Assembly: GCF_007671675.1 (NCBI RefSeq)
Contig: NZ_VCGW01000003.1
Coordinates: 124,001 to 188,000, forward strand
Reading direction: 5' to 3'
DNA from: Marinobacter maritimus
Lineage (GTDB): Bacteria > Pseudomonadota > Gammaproteobacteria > Pseudomonadales > Oleiphilaceae
Length of the DNA stretch: 64,000 bases
In this document: in pieces, positions 44,436 to 53,623 of the stretch
Numbering within the stretch: position 1 is the first letter of the stretch
Layout of the letters: each line of letters starts with the position of its first letter
Program-made: the position numbers and the translations under genes
The notes under the pieces: model-generated
The model's input: only the letters and a program-made list of their open reading frames with translations
Database searches by the model: none
What the model was told of the DNA's origin: nothing

Positions 44436-45637
44436 GACGCCTCCGGATAGCGGGCATCAGATTGATTTTGCTGCTTGAGCCATTCATGTAGCCGGGCCAG
44501 CACTGCCTCGTCTTGCGCAGCAAGCGCGGCTCTGAGTGCCAGGCGGGTATCCAGGGGTTCACGTTGTGACGTCCAGTTGGCCATGGCGTACTGCAGGGCA
44601 GCATCTGGGCGCTGTTCGATATCCAGCTCGAAGCGGGACAAGTCGCGCTGGTGCAGCATGGAGCCGCGCCACAGGGCTTCGTCGAAGCGCTCACGTAACC
44701 GGGACGCCAGCGCAGCTGCGTCGGGATGGTTCACGCGATGTAAGGCAATTGCACGGATGACCGCCAGACTGTCCACGGCTTCATAACCTTCGGTTACGAC
44801 CAGAGCCTGCCTGGGGTTTTCATTCTGCAGGTACCAATCGGCCAGCTGCGCCCGGGTGTACAAGTCGTCCGGATCCTGGCTCAGCACTTGTTGCCAGTGC
44901 CCGGCCGCCGAACCCTGGCCAAGCTGTGCCGCGATATCCCCCAACGTACCCTGAGCCCAGAGAAATCCCTGAATGGATACGTTACTCAAGGAGCGGGTTG
45001 CGGTAGCCAGTTCGTCATAAGCGACTTTGGCGGAGCCGGTACGAGCCGCCACCTGGGCGTGACAACTCGAGGCAATCAGGCCGGGGTACTCAGTTGTCAG
45101 TTGCTCACACAGAGGCCGCGCCCGGTCATACTGCCCCTGAACCATCTCGATGTTGGCCAGGGTTAACAGGGCCTGAGCTCTCTGTGCCGGTGCATCAGAG
45201 CGGTCGAGAACGGTGTTCAAATCCTGCCTTGCTGCGTCGAACCGGTGCAGGCTCTGCGCCAGGGTCGCTCTCAGCACCAGTAATGGGTCGTTCAGTTCCT
45301 GGCTGGCCTGCTGATTGAACAGGCGCTCGGCATAGCCCAGAAAACGGGGGTCGCCGCTGCGCCTTGCTTCGGAGATCAATCGTTGAATCTCCCGGGCCAT
45401 GGTTTCCGGCGAAGAAGGGGCGCTATCACTGGCTGGCGCAGAGGCCGGCAGCGTTACCAGCACCGCATCGTCATCAAAATCGCTTTGAATTGGGCTCGGA
45501 GCTGCCATAACGGCTGAAGAGCACAGCAGGCCAAACCCAATCCAAAAAGCCCCCCCGCGCCGAAGCGCAGGGAGGGAAAAGACCGGATGCAAAGACGTTT
45601 GGGTCCGGTGTGAAAGCGTTCTATCTGAGTAGATCAT
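44432..45637 (-). CDS. Exported TPR-containing protein
   Basis: About 401 aa. A hydrophobic segment preceded by Arg-Arg (RRGGAFWIGFGLLCSSAVMAA, about 26-46) is a signal peptide. The body is all helical with repeated Ala-Leu-rich TPR-like units (AQALLTLANIEMVQGQYDRA; NPRQALVVTEGYE), suggesting a protein-binding scaffold in the periplasm. The start is uncertain: 45637 is used, which overlaps the stop of the small lipoprotein gene; 45655 and 45664 are other in-frame ATGs. It shares an operon with DUF4331 and HupE/UreJ. Confidence 0.78.
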   Translation of the reverse strand: MIYSDRTLSHRTQTSLHPVFSLPALRRGGAFWIGFGLLCSSAVMAAPSPIQSDFDDDAVLVTLPASAPASDSAPSSPETMAREIQRLISEARRSGDPRFLGYAERLFNQQASQELNDPLLVLRATLAQSLHRFDAARQDLNTVLDRSDAPAQRAQALLTLANIEMVQGQYDRARPLCEQLTTEYPGLIASSCHAQVAARTGSAKVAYDELATATRSLSNVSIQGFLWAQGTLGDIAAQLGQGSAAGHWQQVLSQDPDDLYTRAQLADWYLQNENPRQALVVTEGYEAVDSLAVIRAIALHRVNHPDAAALASRLRERFDEALWRGSMLHQRDLSRFELDIEQRPDAALQYAMANWTSQREPLDTRLALRAALAAQDEAVLARLHEWLKQQNQSDARYPEAS

Positions 45638-45869
45638 CGAAAGCCTGTGGATCATCCTGGTCATTGAAGCTGAATGTGACGGCATTGATTTTCCTGGGCT
45701 CCCGATTGGGGTCCGGGTTATCAAATTCGCCTTTCACGAAGGCTCCGAAATCCACCGACATCGCGGGCGGCTGGCTCTGGCTGCTGTTGCTGCTGGAACC
45801 GTCGAAACACCCCGTCAATGCCAGGGCCATGAAGCCCAATCCGGCAAACTGAATGGTCAGTTTCATCAT
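45621..45869 (-). CDS. Small lipoprotein in the DUF4331 cluster
   Basis: 82 aa. The start at 45869 has GAGGAG about six bases upstream. The signal peptide ends in lipobox LTGC (about residue 20), followed by a Ser/Asn/Gln-rich linker and a short body with NAVTFSFNDQDDPQAFDDLL. Unrecognised, but it begins a few bases after the DUF4331 gene and overlaps the TPR gene, so it belongs to the operon. Confidence 0.75.
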   Translation of the reverse strand: MMKLTIQFAGLGFMALALTGCFDGSSSNSSQSQPPAMSVDFGAFVKGEFDNPDPNREPRKINAVTFSFNDQDDPQAFDDLLR

Positions 45870-45876
45870 TCGCTCC

Positions 45877-47349
45877 TCATGAATTGGGTGAGCCGGCCAA
45901 TGGAGTCGCCAGGTACGGGAACACCACCTGTAATTCGGTAGGATCGAGCTGAACGCCATCGGTAAACGGCGTGGTCCTGTTTGGCGCGTCACTGGTCAAG
46001 GCACCCATGACGACTCGCAAGGCGGAATCGACTACGTCATCGACGGGGCGACGACCGTTCGGGAATCCGGCGTTGTCGCCACCCAGAACACCCAGGTCGT
46101 TTTGCATGGCCGCAGGAGTAGCCGCAATAGCAGGATTAAGCCGCAGCATTTCCGAGACTTGCACGCCCACCGGCATATTCACATCGGGTACGCCGGTCAG
46201 GAAGGCGGTTACCAGATCCGTGCGCGGGAAGTTATCCGGTGCCACAGCGCCTGCGCCGCCGAACAGTATTTCGAGCAGTTCCGGCAGGGTCGGGTGGGTG
46301 ACGTAGGTAGCAAACTGACCGTCGTTCATGGGCTCGCTGGTGTTGAACAGGTCTTTGTCTTTGAGACCTATAACCACTTCATTCACCAGCGGCATACCAA
46401 GGCGCGATACCTGGGTCCAGGCCCCACCCTCCACAGTGGCACCTTTACCGCCTGCGGTTGGCTCGGGGTTGATGACTCTCGCCTGGCGCACACTGGCTGT
46501 GGTCCAGGCTCCGATGACTGGTTGGTCCAAGCCGGTAGCGGCCGTGCCAGTCAGACATTCGGTGGGTACTTCCAGGGCAAACGAGGTCACGTTCTTGTCG
46601 GCGAGATCACCTGCGCCCTCGCCGTCCCGTGCACCGAGCGGGTTGGTGTTGACCAGATCAAAAATCTCACCGAGGTTCACCGCAAAGGCTTCCTTGCGTT
46701 GGCCTACAAACACCTGGCCGTTGGTTGCGCAGCCCGGAATGCCGATCTGGAAGATGTGCTGATTGGCGTAGGTCTGGTAATCGGCAAACGATTTACCGCC
46801 GATGTTGTCCAGAGGTTTGTCGAATGTGCTGGTGCCGTCAGTGACATTGGTTGCCGTCTGAACGGTGCCGGTGCGGCGGTCGCCACGAATCACAGAAACC
46901 GTGTATTCCTGGCTGAACTGGACGTTGGCACTGTTGGTGGCATCGCCAATGTTTTTCAGGGGAACTGAGACCATTCGCTGGTCGCCAGCGGGGCCGACCG
47001 GTAACTGGATGTCGTTCAAAGTGTTGGAGAACTGAAAGCGGAACGTAAGGTTTTCCTGGGCGTTGCCACTGTTGTCGATGTGGATTTCGTATACCGCGTC
47101 TTCATCAAGATCGAAATAGTTGGGGCCGCCATACGCATCCTGCAGAGGCAGGTAATTCGCGATCAGCGTGACAAAATCGTCGCGGCCGGTTTCGTAACTG
47201 CGAAACATGTAAAAGTCGGTTCCGTCGACTTTGGGTACTTCGGTGATAAATGGAGCTTCGCGATGGCTGGACGCGTTTGCTGAGCCGGCATTGATACAGA
47301 GTCCGGCAACCGCAATGGCGAGGCCGGAGCGTTTCAGAAAAGTTTTCAT
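45877..47349 (-). CDS. DUF4331 domain-containing exported protein
   Basis: 490 aa. A signal peptide (MKTFLKRSGLAIAV..., ending ANASSHREAP) leads into the DUF4331 body. The start of the mature protein, SSHREAPFITEVPKVDGTDF, is characteristic of this family, as is YMFRSYETGRDDFVTLIANY. The function of DUF4331 is not established; it is a periplasmic or secreted protein. The start at 47349 has GAGGA eight bases upstream, and the longer upstream frame is not supported. First gene of the leftward four-gene cluster, divergent from the PLP enzyme. Confidence 0.9.
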   Translation of the reverse strand: MKTFLKRSGLAIAVAGLCINAGSANASSHREAPFITEVPKVDGTDFYMFRSYETGRDDFVTLIANYLPLQDAYGGPNYFDLDEDAVYEIHIDNSGNAQENLTFRFQFSNTLNDIQLPVGPAGDQRMVSVPLKNIGDATNSANVQFSQEYTVSVIRGDRRTGTVQTATNVTDGTSTFDKPLDNIGGKSFADYQTYANQHIFQIGIPGCATNGQVFVGQRKEAFAVNLGEIFDLVNTNPLGARDGEGAGDLADKNVTSFALEVPTECLTGTAATGLDQPVIGAWTTASVRQARVINPEPTAGGKGATVEGGAWTQVSRLGMPLVNEVVIGLKDKDLFNTSEPMNDGQFATYVTHPTLPELLEILFGGAGAVAPDNFPRTDLVTAFLTGVPDVNMPVGVQVSEMLRLNPAIAATPAAMQNDLGVLGGDNAGFPNGRRPVDDVVDSALRVVMGALTSDAPNRTTPFTDGVQLDPTELQVVFPYLATPLAGSPNS

Positions 47350-47500
47350 TCCGTTTTCCTCTTCTATTGTTGGTCTTGCAGAAGAGTTAACGGAGCGGTT
47401 GCGGAAAAAGATGCAGGTACTATCAAATTTTTTATCAGGACGCTTTTGTGGGCTACTCTTGAGCAGTGCACTTGGAAGATAACCATCAGGATTAACAACC

Positions 47501-48604
47501 ATGTTTAATCGCGCCCAGTGGCTGTCCGATGCCATCGCCCGTATTGATGCGGACTTCAATCGTTCATCGGACACCCATCTGATCAAGCTGGACTTGCCCG
47601 GGCTGCAGCACATCGATATCTATCTCAAGGATGAATCAACCCATCCCACGGGCAGTCTCAAGCATAGGTTGGCGCGCTCGCTGTTTCTGTTCGGGCTCTG
47701 TAACGGCTGGATCACGCAGAGCACACCGGTCATCGAAGCCTCCAGTGGTTCCACGGCGGTGTCCGAGGCGTATTTCGCCAAGCTCCTGGGGTTACGGTTT
47801 ATAGCCGTGATGCCCAGAACGACCTCGGCCCAAAAAATTGCCAAGATCGAATTTTATGGCGGTGAGTGCCATCTGGTTGATAACGGCAGCGAGATCTACA
47901 CCGAATCGCAGCGCCTGGCCCATGAGCTGGGCGGTCACTATATGGATCAGTTTACTTACGCCGAGAGGGCGACGGACTGGCGTGGCAACAACAATATCGC
48001 AGAGAGCATTTTCGACCAGTTGCGGCGAGAGCCTCACCCCATACCTCGCTGGATTGTTGTCAGCGCCGGCACCGGCGGCACCTCCTCAACTATCGGGCGC
48101 TATATCCGGTACGGCGGCCACCTCGCCCAGGGCTGTGAGCTGTGCGTGGCCGATCCTGAAAATTCGGTGTTCTATGAGGCGTATGCCAGTGGCCGGTCTG
48201 ATATTACCGGCCAGTGCGGCTCACGCATCGAGGGCATCGGCCGGCCAAGGGTGGAGCCCTCCTTCAACCCCTCGGTGATCGATCGCATGGTGCGCGTGCC
48301 CGATGCGGCCAGTTTTGCTGCGCTGCGCTATCTGGAACGCCACTTGGGGAGGCGTTGCGGCGGGTCTACCGGTACCAATCTGATCGCTACCTTGAATCTG
48401 GCCAGCGAGATGCAAAAAGCCGACGAAACAGGCTCGATCGTCACACTTCTGTGTGACGGTGGCGATCGTTACATCGATACCTATTTTAACCCCATCTGGG
48501 TTGCCAATCAGGGCCTGGGTTTAACGGAATGGGAGGCGGCACTGGATAGCTTTGACCTCAACGGCCTGTTTGAGCCGGGTCTGGAAACCAAGTCCACAGG
48601 TTAA
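47501..48604 (+). CDS. PLP-dependent enzyme of the cysteine synthase family (Cds1-like)
   Basis: 367 aa, fold type II PLP enzyme. Lys54 in HPTGSLKHR is the Schiff-base lysine. [17 protein letters not shown] binds the substrate carboxylate, and the glycine-rich [14 protein letters not shown] binds the PLP phosphate. The pattern fits the group that includes L-cysteine desulfhydrase Cds1 rather than housekeeping CysK, so H2S production or degradation of cysteine is possible. That is an inference. It is divergent from DUF4331 with about 150 bp between them and stands alone. Confidence 0.87.
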   Translation: MFNRAQWLSDAIARIDADFNRSSDTHLIKLDLPGLQHIDIYLKDESTHPTGSLKHRLARSLFLFGLCNGWITQSTPVIEASSGSTAVSEAYFAKLLGLRFIAVMPRTTSAQKIAKIEFYGGECHLVDNGSEIYTESQRLAHELGGHYMDQFTYAERATDWRGNNNIAESIFDQLRREPHPIPRWIVVSAGTGGTSSTIGRYIRYGGHLAQGCELCVADPENSVFYEAYASGRSDITGQCGSRIEGIGRPRVEPSFNPSVIDRMVRVPDAASFAALRYLERHLGRRCGGSTGTNLIATLNLASEMQKADETGSIVTLLCDGGDRYIDTYFNPIWVANQGLGLTEWEAALDSFDLNGLFEPGLETKSTG

Positions 48605-48679
48605 CCTGCGTGCATCTTTGTTTGAACGCCGTTCGTAGTGTTGTAGAAGACTCTGAAAACAAGACAAGGGATAGCAAAG

Positions 48680-49237
48680 ATGGTGGCCAGCAACTCTGAA
48701 CAGGATGAATTGATGGGGCTGTTAATTGCAGTTTCCCGCGAGGACCGGCAGGCCTTTCAGCAGCTTTATAAAAAAATTTCCGGCCGCATGTTCGGGCTTT
48801 GCCTGAAACTGGCGAGCCAGCAGGAGCTTGCGGAAGAAGCCTTGCAGGACGCCTTCATACAGATATGGCACCGCGCAGCAGAATACCATAGCGATCGTGG
48901 TGCCCCCCTGAGTTGGATGATGACTATTGCCCGGTATCGCACGCTTGATCTGATGAGGTCCAGAAAGGCAAAGCAGACGTCTGGTGACAGCTATCTGGAG
49001 CATGTGGAGGATCAGCGCGAAGGCCCGCTGGATGTCTCGCTCCGCAGCGCGGGGGCTGCGGAACTGACAGGCTGTTTTAACGAGCTATCCGATGTGCAAC
49101 GGGACAGTATTCTGTTGTCCTACTACCGGGGCTTTACCCACGATGAAGTCTCCGAGGCTTTGAGCTCTCCCATTGGAACCGTTAAAAGCTGGATTCGCCG
49201 CGGGCTGATGGTTTTGAAGAGGTGTCTGGAGCGATGA
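48680..49237 (+). CDS. ECF-type RNA polymerase sigma factor
   Basis: 185 aa. Region 2 (about 15-85) includes LAEEALQDAFIQIWHRA and the -10-binding helix WMMTIARYRTLDLMRSR. Region 4 (about 130-180) includes QRDSILLSYYRGFTHDEVSEAL and IGTVKSWIRRGL. It lacks regions 1.1 and 3, as expected of group 4 sigma factors. It overlaps the next gene by four bases (ATGA), which encodes its anti-sigma factor. Such SigK-like pairs respond to redox or envelope stress. Its targets are not evident; the DUF4331 cluster nearby is a candidate. Confidence 0.93.
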   Translation: MVASNSEQDELMGLLIAVSREDRQAFQQLYKKISGRMFGLCLKLASQQELAEEALQDAFIQIWHRAAEYHSDRGAPLSWMMTIARYRTLDLMRSRKAKQTSGDSYLEHVEDQREGPLDVSLRSAGAAELTGCFNELSDVQRDSILLSYYRGFTHDEVSEALSSPIGTVKSWIRRGLMVLKRCLER

Positions 49238-49947
49238 AAAAGACACCTGAACGCATTGAAAGACTTGCCGCCGAGTATGTTCTCGGCTCCCTTCATGGCC
49301 TTGCCCGAAAGCGCTTCGAAAGCTGGATGATGGAATCCGCAAAGGTGCGGGAAGAAGTCTGGTTTTGGGAGCGAAAGTTTGGCCAACTACTTGGTGAAGT
49401 GCCCGAAGTCACGCCGCCGACTTCTGTATGGAGCTCTATCGAACGCCGGTTATGGCCGGCTGAGAGTCTGGTAGAGAGCCCGGCTGGCAAAGCCCAATCC
49501 CGTGCCAGCCAGCGCTGGTTCTGGCCCAGTTGGAGCATTTTGGCGACGGCAGCCGCCCTGGTTATGGCGGTTGTATTGATGCAGCCAGCGCCCCAGAGTT
49601 CCCAGGCGCAATTCTCAGGCGCGATTGTTCAAGCTGATACCAAGGACCCGCTTTGGCTGGTTAGCGAAACCGGGCAAGGTAACCTGCTGAAATTGCGTTC
49701 TGTCGCCGCCAGTGCCGCCGAAACGGGTAAGGATTACGAGCTCTGGATAGTGCCGGAGAATGGCCAGCCCCTGTCGTTGGGCGTCATTCCGGTCGGGGGG
49801 CTGCATCAGGTAACCCTGACAGACACGGCCAGGCAAGCGTTGTCACAAAGCCGCACCCTTGCCATCAGCCTGGAACCCGTCGGAGGCTCGCCAACAGGCA
49901 AACCGACCGGGCCGATTCTGCACGTAGCGCAGCTGTACGAGCTATAG
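49234..49947 (+). CDS. RskA-type anti-sigma factor
   Basis: 237 aa. The N-terminal cytosolic sigma-binding part contains RLAAEYVLGSLHGLARKRFE, then one membrane segment (about 98-117), and a C-terminal periplasmic RskA domain with KDYELWIVPENGQPLSLGVI. It binds the sigma factor to keep it inactive until a signal triggers release, often by proteolysis. Translationally coupled to the sigma gene; the start at 49234 fits the overlap. Confidence 0.9.
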   Translation: MKKTPERIERLAAEYVLGSLHGLARKRFESWMMESAKVREEVWFWERKFGQLLGEVPEVTPPTSVWSSIERRLWPAESLVESPAGKAQSRASQRWFWPSWSILATAAALVMAVVLMQPAPQSSQAQFSGAIVQADTKDPLWLVSETGQGNLLKLRSVAASAAETGKDYELWIVPENGQPLSLGVIPVGGLHQVTLTDTARQALSQSRTLAISLEPVGGSPTGKPTGPILHVAQLYEL

Positions 49948-50027
49948 TGTTGATATGTGGGTTCGGGTTTGGCCGGTGAATACGTTATAATCGCCGGCTT
50001 TATTCTTGCACCCACAAGGCGCTGATC

Positions 50028-51035
50028 GTGATTGTATTTGACCAGGTACAAAAGTCGTATCAGGTGGGCGGCCGGGCGATCCCCGCGCTGCACCCGACCG
50101 ATATGACCATTGAAACCGGCGAGGTGTTCGGTATTGTCGGGCATTCCGGGGCGGGAAAATCCACTCTGGTACGCCTGATCAACCTGCTGGAACCTCCCAC
50201 CGACGGTAATATTCTGATCGATGGCGAGAATATCACCCGTTACAACGCCACTGAACTGCGTGCCTTTCGCCGTAAAGTCGGCATGATTTTCCAGCACTTC
50301 AATCTGCTGTCTTCAAAAACTGTGTCGGATAATATCGCCTTCCCCATGAAGCTGGCGGGCATCTATTCCAAGGCGGAAATCCGGGATCGGGTGCAGGAGC
50401 TGTTGGCTCGCGTCAGCCTCACGGATCACGCCACCAAATACCCTTCCCAGCTGTCCGGCGGTCAGAAGCAGCGTGTGGGTATTGCCCGGGCACTGGCTTG
50501 CAGGCCAACAATATTGCTGTGCGACGAAGCCACCAGCGCGCTGGATCCACAAACAACCCAATCGGTGCTGCGCCTGCTGGCGGAAATCAACAAGGAACTT
50601 GGCCTTACCATCGTACTCATCACCCATGAGATGGACGTGGTGCGGCGTGTGTGTGACCGGGTTGCAGTGATGGACGGCGGCCGCGTGGTGGAGATGGGCG
50701 CCGTGAGTGACGTCTTCCTGCATCCGAAACATCCCACCACCCGGGATTTCGTGTTTGAAAGCGAAAGCATCGACAGCCAGGAGCGTCAGGAAGATCTGCA
50801 AAAGGCCAATGGCCGTATACTGCGCCTGACATTCAAGGGCGAATCCACGTACCAGCCTTTACTGGGTAGCGTGGCGCGCGCCTCTGGCGTGGATTTCAGC
50901 ATTCTCTCGGGCCGAATCGACCACATCAAGGACACGCCATACGGCCAGTTGACGCTGTCTTTGGTAGGCGGTGATCTGGCGGTTGCCATGAACGCACTGG
51001 AAGCGGCGGATGTTCACGTGGAGGTGTTGCGCTGA
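50028..51035 (+). CDS. metN: Methionine ABC transporter ATP-binding protein MetN
   Basis: 335 aa. Walker [11 protein letters not shown] at about 37-46, Q-loop MIFQHFNLL, signature [15 protein letters not shown] at about 141, Walker [14 protein letters not shown] and switch His in LITHEMDVV. The C-terminal 75 residues form a NIL domain that binds methionine and inhibits transport. A GTG at 50028 is the start, with AAGG upstream. The stop overlaps the metI start. No SAM riboswitch or MetJ-like array was recognised in the 80 bases before it. Confidence 0.95.
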   Translation: MIVFDQVQKSYQVGGRAIPALHPTDMTIETGEVFGIVGHSGAGKSTLVRLINLLEPPTDGNILIDGENITRYNATELRAFRRKVGMIFQHFNLLSSKTVSDNIAFPMKLAGIYSKAEIRDRVQELLARVSLTDHATKYPSQLSGGQKQRVGIARALACRPTILLCDEATSALDPQTTQSVLRLLAEINKELGLTIVLITHEMDVVRRVCDRVAVMDGGRVVEMGAVSDVFLHPKHPTTRDFVFESESIDSQERQEDLQKANGRILRLTFKGESTYQPLLGSVARASGVDFSILSGRIDHIKDTPYGQLTLSLVGGDLAVAMNALEAADVHVEVLR

Positions 51036-51700
51036 TGGAAGCTTTACTGAGTAACGTGGACTGGCCAGAGATTGGCATAGCGAGCTGGGACACCTTGGTG
51101 ATGGTGGGCATGTCGCTGCTGTTCAGCGTGTTGGCGGGGCTGCCGATTGGTGTGCTTCTGTTCCTGACCGGCAAGCGTCAGTTGCTGGAACAGCCGGTGG
51201 CTTACGCTGTGCTGTCATTTGTAGTGAATGTGCTGCGCTCGGTGCCGTTCATCATCCTGTTGATCGTGATGATCCCGTTCACCGTAATGCTGATCGGCAC
51301 CTCTTTGGGTGTGGCAGGCGCGATTCCGCCGCTGGTTGCCGGCGGTGCGCCGTTCTTTGCCCGACTGGTGGAAACGTCCCTGCGGGAAGTCGACCGCGGT
51401 ATCATTGAAGCCACCCAGGCCATGGGCGCCAGCGTGCGTCAGATCATCTTCGGCGCCTTGCTGCCCGAGGCGCTTCCGGGCATCATCGCCGGCATTACGG
51501 TCACCGCCATTACGCTGGTGTCCTATGCGGCCATGTCCGGCGTGATTGGCGGCGGCGGCCTGGGTGACCTGGCGATCCGTTTTGGTTACCAGCGGTTTCA
51601 GACCGACGTGATGGTGATTACCGTGGCCTTGCTGGTAATTTTCGTGCAAGTGCTGCAGATGGTAGGTGATCGTCTGGTTCTGTATTTTAGCCGTAAATAG
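51035..51700 (+). CDS. metI: Methionine ABC transporter permease MetI
   Basis: 221 aa with five membrane segments. The EAA loop (EATQAMGASVRQIIFGALLPEALPG, about 128-152) contacts MetN. NVLRSVPFIILLIVMIPFT is the MetI signature. It forms the channel for methionine import. It overlaps metN by one base and is followed, 10 bases after its stop, by a large inverted repeat that separates it from metQ. Confidence 0.95.
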   Translation: MEALLSNVDWPEIGIASWDTLVMVGMSLLFSVLAGLPIGVLLFLTGKRQLLEQPVAYAVLSFVVNVLRSVPFIILLIVMIPFTVMLIGTSLGVAGAIPPLVAGGAPFFARLVETSLREVDRGIIEATQAMGASVRQIIFGALLPEALPGIIAGITVTAITLVSYAAMSGVIGGGGLGDLAIRFGYQRFQTDVMVITVALLVIFVQVLQMVGDRLVLYFSRK

Positions 51701-51710
51701 ATTTTGAGTA

Positions 51711-51823
51711 AGCCTGCGATGGCATAGCCCTTCCGAAAAGCGCCCGTAAATACGTCCTTGTAGGGCTCGGTCGCGCCATCCCTGGCGCTCCACGTTTTCG
51801 GAAGGGCTATGCCATCGCAGGCT
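51711..51823. repeat. Large inverted repeat between metI and metQ
   Basis: Perfect 29-bp arms lie at 51711-51739 (starting AGCCTGCGATGGCATAGCCC) and 51795-51823 (its exact reverse complement), around a 55-base spacer. The spacer has its own partial symmetry (GCGCCC... TGGCGC). The size, perfection and GC-rich spacer suggest a small mobile palindromic element rather than a simple terminator. The same type of sequence is likely repeated in related genomes; that is recollection, not checked. It may let MetQ be made in excess over MetI. Confidence 0.9.
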
Positions 51824-51894
51824 CAGAGTTGCGAGTAACCCTCATTTTAAAGCAAGTAAAAAATAGTCTCGTTTATTTACAGGAGAGTGTGTTT

Positions 51895-52677
51895 ATGAAC
51901 TTCAAAAAAGCCTTTGTAGCCCTGGCTGCCGCATCTGTTTTTTCTGCGGCGGTATCCGCTGAGAAGCTATCCGTAGCCGCAACGCCGGTACCCCATGCCG
52001 AACTTCTGGAATTTGTGAAGCCGAAGCTGGCGGAACAGGGCGTAGAGCTGGAGGTGAAGGTGTTCACCGACTATATCCAGCCGAATGTTCAGGTAGACCA
52101 GAAGCGCATGGACGCAAACTTCTTCCAGCACCAGCCTTATCTGGACGAGTTCAATGACGGCCGTGGCACCAGCCTCGTGACCGTTGCCGGTATTCACGTT
52201 GAGCCGTTTGGCGCCTATTCAAACAAGATCAAGTCTCTGGATGAGCTGAAAGAGGGTGCAGTCGTCGCGATTCCGAACGACCCCACCAACGGTGGCCGGG
52301 CGTTGTTGTTGCTGCAGAAAGCCGGGCTGATCACATTGAAAGAAGGCAGCAAGATCACCGCAACCCCGCGTGATATTGCCGATAACCCGAAAGATCTCGA
52401 TTTCAAGGAACTGGAAGCTGCTACGTTGCCACGAATTCTTGGCCAGGTGGACGTTGCCCTCATCAATACCAACTACGCGCTGGAAGCGGGCCTGAATCCG
52501 TCGGAAGATGCGCTGGTGATCGAAGGTTCCGAGTCTCCGTATGTAAACATTCTGGTAGCTCGTCCTGATAACAAAGACAGCGAGGCTATGCAGAAGCTGG
52601 CGGCGGCGCTGAAATCGGATGAAGTTCGTGACTTCATCAAGGAAAAGTATAAAGGCGCGGTGGTTCCGGCGTTCTGA
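51895..52677 (+). CDS. metQ: Methionine-binding periplasmic protein MetQ
   Basis: 260 aa. The start at 51895 (MNFKKAF) has AGGAGAG upstream. The signal peptide is about residues 1-22 (ending SAAVSAEK) and has no lipobox Cys, unlike E. coli MetQ, so the protein appears free in the periplasm. The NLPA-like binding domain includes VAATPVPHAELLEFVKPKL, MDANFFQHQPYLDEFN and IPNDPTNGGRALLLLQ. It delivers methionine to MetNI. A strong intrinsic terminator follows. Confidence 0.95.
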   Translation: MNFKKAFVALAAASVFSAAVSAEKLSVAATPVPHAELLEFVKPKLAEQGVELEVKVFTDYIQPNVQVDQKRMDANFFQHQPYLDEFNDGRGTSLVTVAGIHVEPFGAYSNKIKSLDELKEGAVVAIPNDPTNGGRALLLLQKAGLITLKEGSKITATPRDIADNPKDLDFKELEAATLPRILGQVDVALINTNYALEAGLNPSEDALVIEGSESPYVNILVARPDNKDSEAMQKLAAALKSDEVRDFIKEKYKGAVVPAF

Positions 52678-52693
52678 TCAGAGTATAAGCCAC

Positions 52694-52729
52694 AAAAAAG
52701 CCGGGCAGCTTGCGCTGCCCGGCTTTTTT
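52694..52729. terminator. Bidirectional intrinsic terminator
   Basis: AAAAAAGCCGGGCAGC and GCTGCCCGGCTTTTTT pair perfectly over 16 bases with a TTGC loop. It has T-runs on both strands and so serves metQ on the plus strand and the peroxiredoxin gene on the minus strand. Confidence 0.95.
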
Positions 52730-52752
52730 GCATCAGGAGTTGGCACTGTTAA

Positions 52753-53406
52753 TCAGTCGCCGCTCCAGTTGGTTGTGGGGTCCGGTGTCATCCGCAGGTA
52801 AGACTTAACTTTCTTGTATCCTTTCGGGAAGCGCTTCTTGATCTCTTCCTCATCCTGAAGTGATGGCACAATAACCACGTCTCCGCCGCGTTCCCAGTTG
52901 CCCGGGGTGGCGACTTTGTGTTCGTCGGTCATCTGCAGGGAATCAATTACCCGCAGAACTTCATTGAAATTACGACCGGTGCTGGCCGGGTAAGTGATCA
53001 TCAGACGAACCTTTTTGTTCGGATCAATCACGAACAGAGAACGCACTGTAAGTGTGCTGTCGGCGTTGGGGTGAATCATGTCGTACAGCTCGGCAACTTT
53101 ACCGTCGTGGTCAGCAATAATCGGGAAGTTCACCGCGCAGCCCTGGGTTTCGTTAATGTCTTTGATCCACTCATGGTGGGAATCAACGGGATCAACGCTC
53201 AGCGCGATGGCTTTCACGTTACGCTGCGCAAATTCGTCTTTGAGCTTGGCTGTGAGGCCAAGTTCGGTAGTGCAAACCGGCGTAAAGTCTGCAGGGTGAG
53301 AGAACAGCACACCCCAGCCATTACCTAACCATTCGTGGAACGAAATCTTGCCTTCGCTGGAATCCTGTTCGAAATCCGGTGCGGTATCGCCTAGACGTAA
53401 GCTCAT
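52753..53406 (-). CDS. 1-Cys peroxiredoxin (Prx6 type)
   Basis: 217 aa. The peroxidatic Cys45 lies in DFTPVCTTELG; the PVCTTE form is typical of the Prx6/1-Cys class. The C-terminal half has the long dimer arm of that class, with GWERGGDVVIVPSLQDEE. It reduces hydrogen peroxide and alkyl peroxides in the cytosol. It is a single gene with its own promoter in the 217-bp gap before it. Confidence 0.93.
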   Translation of the reverse strand: MSLRLGDTAPDFEQDSSEGKISFHEWLGNGWGVLFSHPADFTPVCTTELGLTAKLKDEFAQRNVKAIALSVDPVDSHHEWIKDINETQGCAVNFPIIADHDGKVAELYDMIHPNADSTLTVRSLFVIDPNKKVRLMITYPASTGRNFNEVLRVIDSLQMTDEHKVATPGNWERGGDVVIVPSLQDEEEIKKRFPKGYKKVKSYLRMTPDPTTNWSGD

Positions 53407-53623
53407 GCTCGCTCTCCTTTGATGCTACCTGTGTTAGCGCGGTTCGAGATTCCGGCTGCTTGGCCGCCGAATCCTTTTGTTCAGTGTATACGACAATCAT
53501 TGGTGCCGGTTGACGGTATTGCAAGGGTCAGTTGATTCACCTCATCTTGCGCTGCAATATTGTCATTCAGCCCCGCTGATTGTCGTATCGGGTCTCCTCT
53601 GGAGGCCGAAGCTTCCCTCTTTT

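Noticed and set aside
49948..50027. SAM riboswitch or MetJ operators before metN
   Set aside because: The 80-base gap is too short for a riboswitch and shows no repeated MetJ-like octamers.
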